NCBI GenBank assembly: GCA_035566015.1
Contig: DATMRS010000004.1
Location: forward strand, 148,828-212,827
Direction of reading: 5' to 3'
Origin: DATMRS01 sp035566015
GTDB taxonomy: Bacteria > Pseudomonadota > Alphaproteobacteria > Sphingomonadales > Sphingomonadaceae
Length of the DNA: 64,000 bases
The position numbers and the translations under genes are program-made. Positions within the stretch are counted from its first letter, which is position 1. Each line of letters starts with the position of its first letter. Below the pieces are notes generated by a model. The model did no database searches and had not been told where the DNA came from. It worked only from the letters and a program-made list of their open reading frames with translations. This document shows, one piece after another, positions 60,386-64,000 of this stretch.

Positions 60386-60433
60386 GTGAAACTCGTGCGT
60401 TGCAACCCATGCAAGGAGGTGTGACCGGTCGCA

Positions 60434-61147
60434 TCAATTGTCAACGCCCCGCACGACGCGCGCCCAGCAGAGCAGGCCCACCTGTCCCGCTCCGGCACGT
60501 TTCAGCGCCCGTGCGCAGGCGTTGGCGGTAGCCCCCGTCGTATAGATATCGTCTATCAGCAGGACGGGCCGGCCCGCGAGCAGGGTTCGTCGGTTGGCGG
60601 CCACGGCGAAGGCGCCGCGCACCGCCTTCTTCCGCCCGGTCGGCCCCAGGCCGCGCAGTACCGGCGTCGCGCGCGTGCGGTGGAGCAGGTCGAGTTCCAC
60701 GCGAAATCCGTGCCGCCGCGCCAGCGCTTGGGCGATCAGCGCAGCCTGGTTGTAACCGCGCCGCCAGATGCGCCAGCGGTGGAGCGGGACGGGAATCACG
60801 ATCGGGTCCGGCTCGCCGTGCTCCACCAGCCGATCCAGCCGCCGTGCGATCGTCTCGGCCAGTCCCGGCCGCCCGCCATATTTGAGGCGCAGCGCAATGT
60901 GGCGGGCGATGTCGCCATAAGAGACAGCGGCGCGCGCGTGATCGAAGGCGGGCGGATCGGCGAGGCAGGCGCCGCATCGCGCCTCGGGGCCGCGATCGTG
61001 GAGGAAGGGCTCGCCACAGCAGGCGCAGCATGGCGCGCCGAGAAAATCGAGCGCGCTCCAGCAGGTGACACAGAAGCTGTGATCGGCCCGCGTCACCGCG
61101 CCGCAGCCGGGGCAACGCGGCGGCAGGGCCAGCGACAAAAGGCGCAT
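60434..61147 (-). CDS. ComF-family phosphoribosyltransferase-like protein
   Basis: The 237-residue protein has an N-terminal zinc ribbon with CPGCG, SFCVTCW, CCACCGEPF and CGAC. A PRT fold follows with the PRPP loop VLLIDDIYTTGATANAC (about 195-211). Conserved IPVPLHRWRIWRRGYNQA is diagnostic of ComF/GntX. It is linked to DNA uptake in other bacteria; its role here is not shown. An ATG at 61180 could extend it by 11 residues. Confidence 0.9.
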   Translation of the reverse strand: MRLLSLALPPRCPGCGAVTRADHSFCVTCWSALDFLGAPCCACCGEPFLHDRGPEARCGACLADPPAFDHARAAVSYGDIARHIALRLKYGGRPGLAETIARRLDRLVEHGEPDPIVIPVPLHRWRIWRRGYNQAALIAQALARRHGFRVELDLLHRTRATPVLRGLGPTGRKKAVRGAFAVAANRRTLLAGRPVLLIDDIYTTGATANACARALKRAGAGQVGLLCWARVVRGVDN

Positions 61148-61222
61148 GGCGAGCGTGGGAAGAAGGCGGACGGCGTGCATGCCGGCTTGTCTCGCGTCCG
61201 GCGCGGGCGCACAAGCCTCGCC

Positions 61223-62107
61223 ATGCCTGCCCCTCAGGACGATATCGAGATTTACGATCGCGCGCTGCGCCGCCGCCGCCGCGATCGCGCCGCGCTTCAC
61301 TTTGCCGATTTCGCCTTCGTGCGAAACGACATCGTCGAGGGATTGCTTGACCGCCTCGATTCGGTGAAGCGCGATTTCCGCCGGGCGCTCGATCTCGCCG
61401 CGGTCGACGGGAGCCTGGGCCGGGCGCTGCGCGCGCGGGGCATGAATGTCGTCTCGGCCGACAGCGGCTTCGCCTTCGCGCGGGAAAGCAGCGGGGTGCA
61501 GTGTGACGAGGACCGGCTGCCTTTCGCCGACGGAAGCTTCGATCTGGTCGTCTCGGCGGGCGGGCTCGACATGGTGAACGATCTGCCGGGCGCCCTGTCG
61601 CTGATCCGGCGCATACTCGTCCCCGACGGGTTGTTCCTCGCCGGTTTGGCGGGCGCGGGAAGTTTGGCGCGGCTGCGCGATGCGCTGCTCGCGGCCGACA
61701 TGGCGGCAAGCGGTGGCGTGGCGCCGCGCCTCCATCCGCAGATCGACGTGCGCGCGGCGGGGGACCTTCTCTCCCGCGCGGGCTTCGCCTTGCCCGTTGC
61801 CGATTCGGAAACGCTGACGGTTCGCTATGGCGATCCGTTGCGTCTCATCGCCGATCTCAGGGGCATGGCGGCGACCAACTTGCTGCGACGCCGGCGCCCG
61901 CCCTTGTCACGCGCGCATATCGGGGCGCTGCTCAGCCGCTTCGCCGCCGACGCCGATGCCGATGGCCGCACCGCCGAGCGTTTCGAAATCCTCTACTTGA
62001 CCGGCTGGTCGCCCGCGCCGCATCAGCCGAAGCCCGCGCCACGGGGCAGCGGCACGCGATCGCTGGCCGACGCCTTGCGGCCGGGTGGCGGGCCAAGCCG
62101 GTTGTAA
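61223..62107 (+). CDS. SAM-dependent methyltransferase (BioC/NDUFAF5-like)
   Basis: The 294-residue protein has IEIYDRALRRRRRDRAALHF at its N-terminus, a typical start of the alphaproteobacterial NDUFAF5-like family. The middle carries a SAM fold in which RALDLAAVDGSLGRAL stands at the glycine loop, and DEDRLPFADGSFDLVVSAGGLD is the post-II region. The glycine-rich loop is degenerate. Relatives act on complex I assembly or biotin synthesis; which applies here is open. It is divergent from comF. Confidence 0.8.
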   Translation: MPAPQDDIEIYDRALRRRRRDRAALHFADFAFVRNDIVEGLLDRLDSVKRDFRRALDLAAVDGSLGRALRARGMNVVSADSGFAFARESSGVQCDEDRLPFADGSFDLVVSAGGLDMVNDLPGALSLIRRILVPDGLFLAGLAGAGSLARLRDALLAADMAASGGVAPRLHPQIDVRAAGDLLSRAGFALPVADSETLTVRYGDPLRLIADLRGMAATNLLRRRRPPLSRAHIGALLSRFAADADADGRTAERFEILYLTGWSPAPHQPKPAPRGSGTRSLADALRPGGGPSRL

Positions 62108-62185
62108 AAGGACGGCGCGCCCGCTAAGGCGCGCGCTTCGCTTCCCCGGCTGGTCGGAAACCAGCCCTTATCGGAGCCTGCTGAC

Positions 62186-62416
62186 GTGAAAAAAGACATT
62201 CATCCCGATTATCACATGATCAACGTGCAGATGACCGATGGCACGGTGTTCGCGACGCGCTCGGTGTGGGGCAAGGAGGGCGACACGCTCCAGCTCGACA
62301 TCGATCCCACCGTCCATCCGGCGTGGACCGGCGGCAAGTCGACCCTGCTCGATACGGGTGGTCAGGTCGCGCGCTTCAACAAGCGTTTCGGCGGGCTCAC
62401 GCTCGGCAAGAAGTAA
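62186..62416 (+). CDS. rpmE: 50S ribosomal protein L31
   Basis: A 76-residue L31 with KKDIHPDYHMINVQMTDGT at the N-terminus and the ending VARFNKRFGGL. The zinc CxxC motif is absent, so this is the Cys-lacking form of alphaproteobacterial L31. It starts with GTG at 62186. It binds at the bridge to the 30S subunit. A terminator follows. Confidence 0.95.
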   Translation: MKKDIHPDYHMINVQMTDGTVFATRSVWGKEGDTLQLDIDPTVHPAWTGGKSTLLDTGGQVARFNKRFGGLTLGKK

Positions 62417-62421
62417 TCTAG

Positions 62422-62449
62422 CGCGCCGCGCGGGCTTCGCGCGGCGTTT
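62422..62449 (+). terminator. Terminator after rpmE
   Basis: CGCCGCGCG (62424-62432) and CGCGCGGCG (62438-62446) form a nine-base-pair stem with a five-base loop. A TTT follows it, directly after the rpmE stop. Confidence 0.65.
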
Positions 62450-62462
62450 CCCCGTGGGACAC

Positions 62463-62478
62463 ATAAAGACATCTTTAT
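62463..62478. promoter_or_regulatory. Perfect inverted repeat upstream of ahcY (probable operator)
   Basis: ATAAAGA-CA-TCTTTAT is a perfect 7-2-7 palindrome, AT-rich in a GC-rich genome, 94 bases before the ahcY start. It resembles sites of ArsR-type methionine-cycle regulators such as SahR; that identity is from memory of the family and not verified. A nine-base-pair hairpin follows at 62490-62516. Confidence 0.6.
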
Positions 62479-62571
62479 ATTTGCCTTTGGCGGCCCGCGC
62501 GGATAGTGCGGGCCGCATTCGGTCGTGCCGGCTCGGTGCGGCCTTTCCCGTTTGTTTCAGGAGAGTGCCCC

Positions 62572-63984
62572 GTGGCTACCCGTTCCGCCGACAGCTTCAC
62601 CGATTATGTGGTCCGCGATCTTTCGCTTGCTGATTTTGGTCGCAAGGAGGTGGAGATAGCGGAGACGGAGATGCCTGGATTGATGGCGCTTCGTGCTGAG
62701 TTTGGGGGATCGCGTCCTTTGGCGGGGGCGCGGATCACGGGCTCTTTGCACATGACGATCCAGACGGCGGTGTTGATCGAGACGCTGGTGGCGCTGGGGG
62801 CGGAGGTGCGCTGGGCGTCGTGCAACATCTTCTCGACGCAGGATCATGCGGCGGCTGCGATCGCGGCGCAGGGCATCCCGGTGTTCGCGGTGAAGGGCGA
62901 GAGCCTGGAGGAATATTGGGATTATGTCTGCCGCATCTTCGACTGGGGCGAGGGGCAGACGGCGAACATGATCCTCGACGATGGCGGGGATGCGACGATG
63001 TTCGCCTTGTGGGGCGCGCGCGTCGAGGCGGGCGAGGCCTTGTTCGCGCCGTCGAACGAGGAGGAGGAGATTTTCTGCGCGACGCTGAAACGCTTCCTCG
63101 CCGCGCGGCCGGGCTATCTGACGAAGACGGTGGAGACGATCCGCGGCGTGTCGGAGGAGACGACGACGGGGGTGCACCGCCTCTATGAGCTGGCGAAGAA
63201 CGGCAAGCTGCCCTTCCCGGCGATCAACGTCAACGACAGCGTGACCAAGAGCAAGTTCGACAATCTCTATGGCTGCAAGGAGAGCCTGGTCGATGCGATC
63301 CGGCGGGCGACCGACGTGATGCTGGCGGGCAAGGTGGCGTGCGTGGCGGGCTTCGGCGATGTCGGCAAGGGATCGGCGGCCTCGCTGCGCAATGGCGGCG
63401 CGCGGGTGCTGGTGACCGAGGTCGATCCGATCTGCGCGTTGCAGGCGGCGATGGAGGGCTATGAGGTGGTGACGATGGAGGAGGCGGCGACGCGCGCCGA
63501 CATCTTCGTCACCGCGACGGGCAATGCCGACGTCATCACGCTCGATCACATGCGCGCGATGAAGAACATGGCGATCGTGTGCAACATCGGCCATTTCGAC
63601 AGCGAGATCCAGATCAACGCGCTCGCCAACCTGAAATGGACCGAGATCAAGCCGCAGGTCGACGAGGTCGAGTTCGCCGACGGCAAGAAGATCATCGTGC
63701 TCGCCAGGGGGCGGCTGGTGAACCTGGGCTGCGCGACGGGCCACCCGAGCTTCGTCATGTCGTCGAGCTTCACCAACCAGGTGCTCGCCCAGATCGAGCT
63801 GTGGACCAAGGGCGAGGAGTATCAGAACCAGGTCTACGTGCTGCCCAAGCATCTCGACGAGAAGGTCGCCGCGCTCCATCTCGAGAAGCTCGGCGTCAAA
63901 CTCACCACCCTCACCGACAAACAGGCCGCCTATATCGGCGTCCCCAAACAAGGCCCCTTCAAACCAGACCATTACCGCTATTGA
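62572..63984 (+). CDS. ahcY: Adenosylhomocysteinase
   Basis: The 470-residue enzyme has the substrate-site segments TGSLHMTIQTAVLIETLVAL and the conserved NVNDSVTKSKFDNLYGCKESL. The NAD-binding GFGDVGKGSA follows, and the end is KPDHYRY, diagnostic of SAHase. It hydrolyses S-adenosylhomocysteine to homocysteine and adenosine in the methionine cycle. A GTG start at 62572 follows AGGAGA by about eight bases. Its first 60 codons use less GC-biased codons than the rest. Confidence 0.97.
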   Translation: MATRSADSFTDYVVRDLSLADFGRKEVEIAETEMPGLMALRAEFGGSRPLAGARITGSLHMTIQTAVLIETLVALGAEVRWASCNIFSTQDHAAAAIAAQGIPVFAVKGESLEEYWDYVCRIFDWGEGQTANMILDDGGDATMFALWGARVEAGEALFAPSNEEEEIFCATLKRFLAARPGYLTKTVETIRGVSEETTTGVHRLYELAKNGKLPFPAINVNDSVTKSKFDNLYGCKESLVDAIRRATDVMLAGKVACVAGFGDVGKGSAASLRNGGARVLVTEVDPICALQAAMEGYEVVTMEEAATRADIFVTATGNADVITLDHMRAMKNMAIVCNIGHFDSEIQINALANLKWTEIKPQVDEVEFADGKKIIVLARGRLVNLGCATGHPSFVMSSSFTNQVLAQIELWTKGEEYQNQVYVLPKHLDEKVAALHLEKLGVKLTTLTDKQAAYIGVPKQGPFKPDHYRY

Positions 63985-64000
63985 AACAGTAAGGCGCGCA

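Noticed and set aside
62440..62571. SAM-II or SAH riboswitch before ahcY
   Set aside because: I could not match the conserved cores of these riboswitches; only a palindrome and a hairpin are evident.
1..64000. CRISPR arrays, insertion sequences, prophage genes or rRNA
   Set aside because: No regularly spaced direct repeats, transposase or integrase motifs, or rRNA segments were seen on either strand.

Overview
The window is a contiguous stretch of a GC-rich alphaproteobacterial chromosome, most likely from the Sphingomonadaceae (Sphingomonas or a close relative). The gene order fabD-fabG...acpP-fabF-mltG, rpsF-rpsR-rplI, leuC-leuD and zeta inhibitor-BolA-GrxD, the RcdA (DUF1465), DUF465 and DUF1178 proteins, and frequent ATGA/TGATG gene overlaps all fit this group. 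No phage, transposase, CRISPR array or rRNA was found. One tRNA gene (Arg, anticodon CCT) is present.

Region 1-29 kb is mainly housekeeping. It begins with the N-terminal part of a membrane-anchored GH18-type protein cut by the window edge, then a ModE-like HTH protein, a TadE/TadG pair, an unusual Phd-like/PAS fusion and an SDR enzyme. Next come the S6-S18-L9 ribosomal operon, a GDT1-type cation exchanger behind a yybP-ykoY (Mn2+) riboswitch, and fatty acid synthesis genes with MltG. These are followed by ArgC, an NlpC/P60 protein, a MarR-like regulator, an M17 aminopeptidase, RimO, an NlpD-like protein and SerS. After these lie a secreted repeat protein, DksA, two DUF465 microproteins and Hsp20 with a ROSE-like RNA thermometer candidate. 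The block ends with RcdA, a serine hydrolase, LeuC-microprotein-LeuD, an ATPase zeta inhibitor, BolA and GrxD.

Region 29.3-56.9 kb is a Wzx/Wzy-type exopolysaccharide locus. It has one initiating polyprenyl-phosphate sugar transferase, six GT2, four GT4 and one GT14 glycosyltransferase. It also encodes a Wzx flippase, a Wzy polymerase, a Wza export lipoprotein, a fused Wzz/BY-kinase (Wzc), an outer-membrane beta-barrel, two acyltransferases, an FkbM methyltransferase and a secreted GH26-like glycanase. The locus is interrupted by ligA, an MFS transporter and an entericidin-like lipoprotein. The expected division of labour is: the sugar transferase starts the repeat unit on undecaprenyl phosphate, the glycosyltransferases extend it, and the acyl- and methyltransferases decorate it. 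Wzx then flips it, Wzy polymerises it, Wzc controls chain length and Wza with the barrel exports it.

Region 57-64 kb returns to general genes: a secreted protein of unknown function, a methionine aminopeptidase remnant beside a dispersed repeat, tRNA-Arg, DUF1178, a nitrilase-family amidase, GrxC, ComF, a methyltransferase, L31 and AhcY. A perfect 7-2-7 inverted repeat, a probable regulator operator, lies upstream of AhcY.

All assignments come from reading the sequence. No database search was run.
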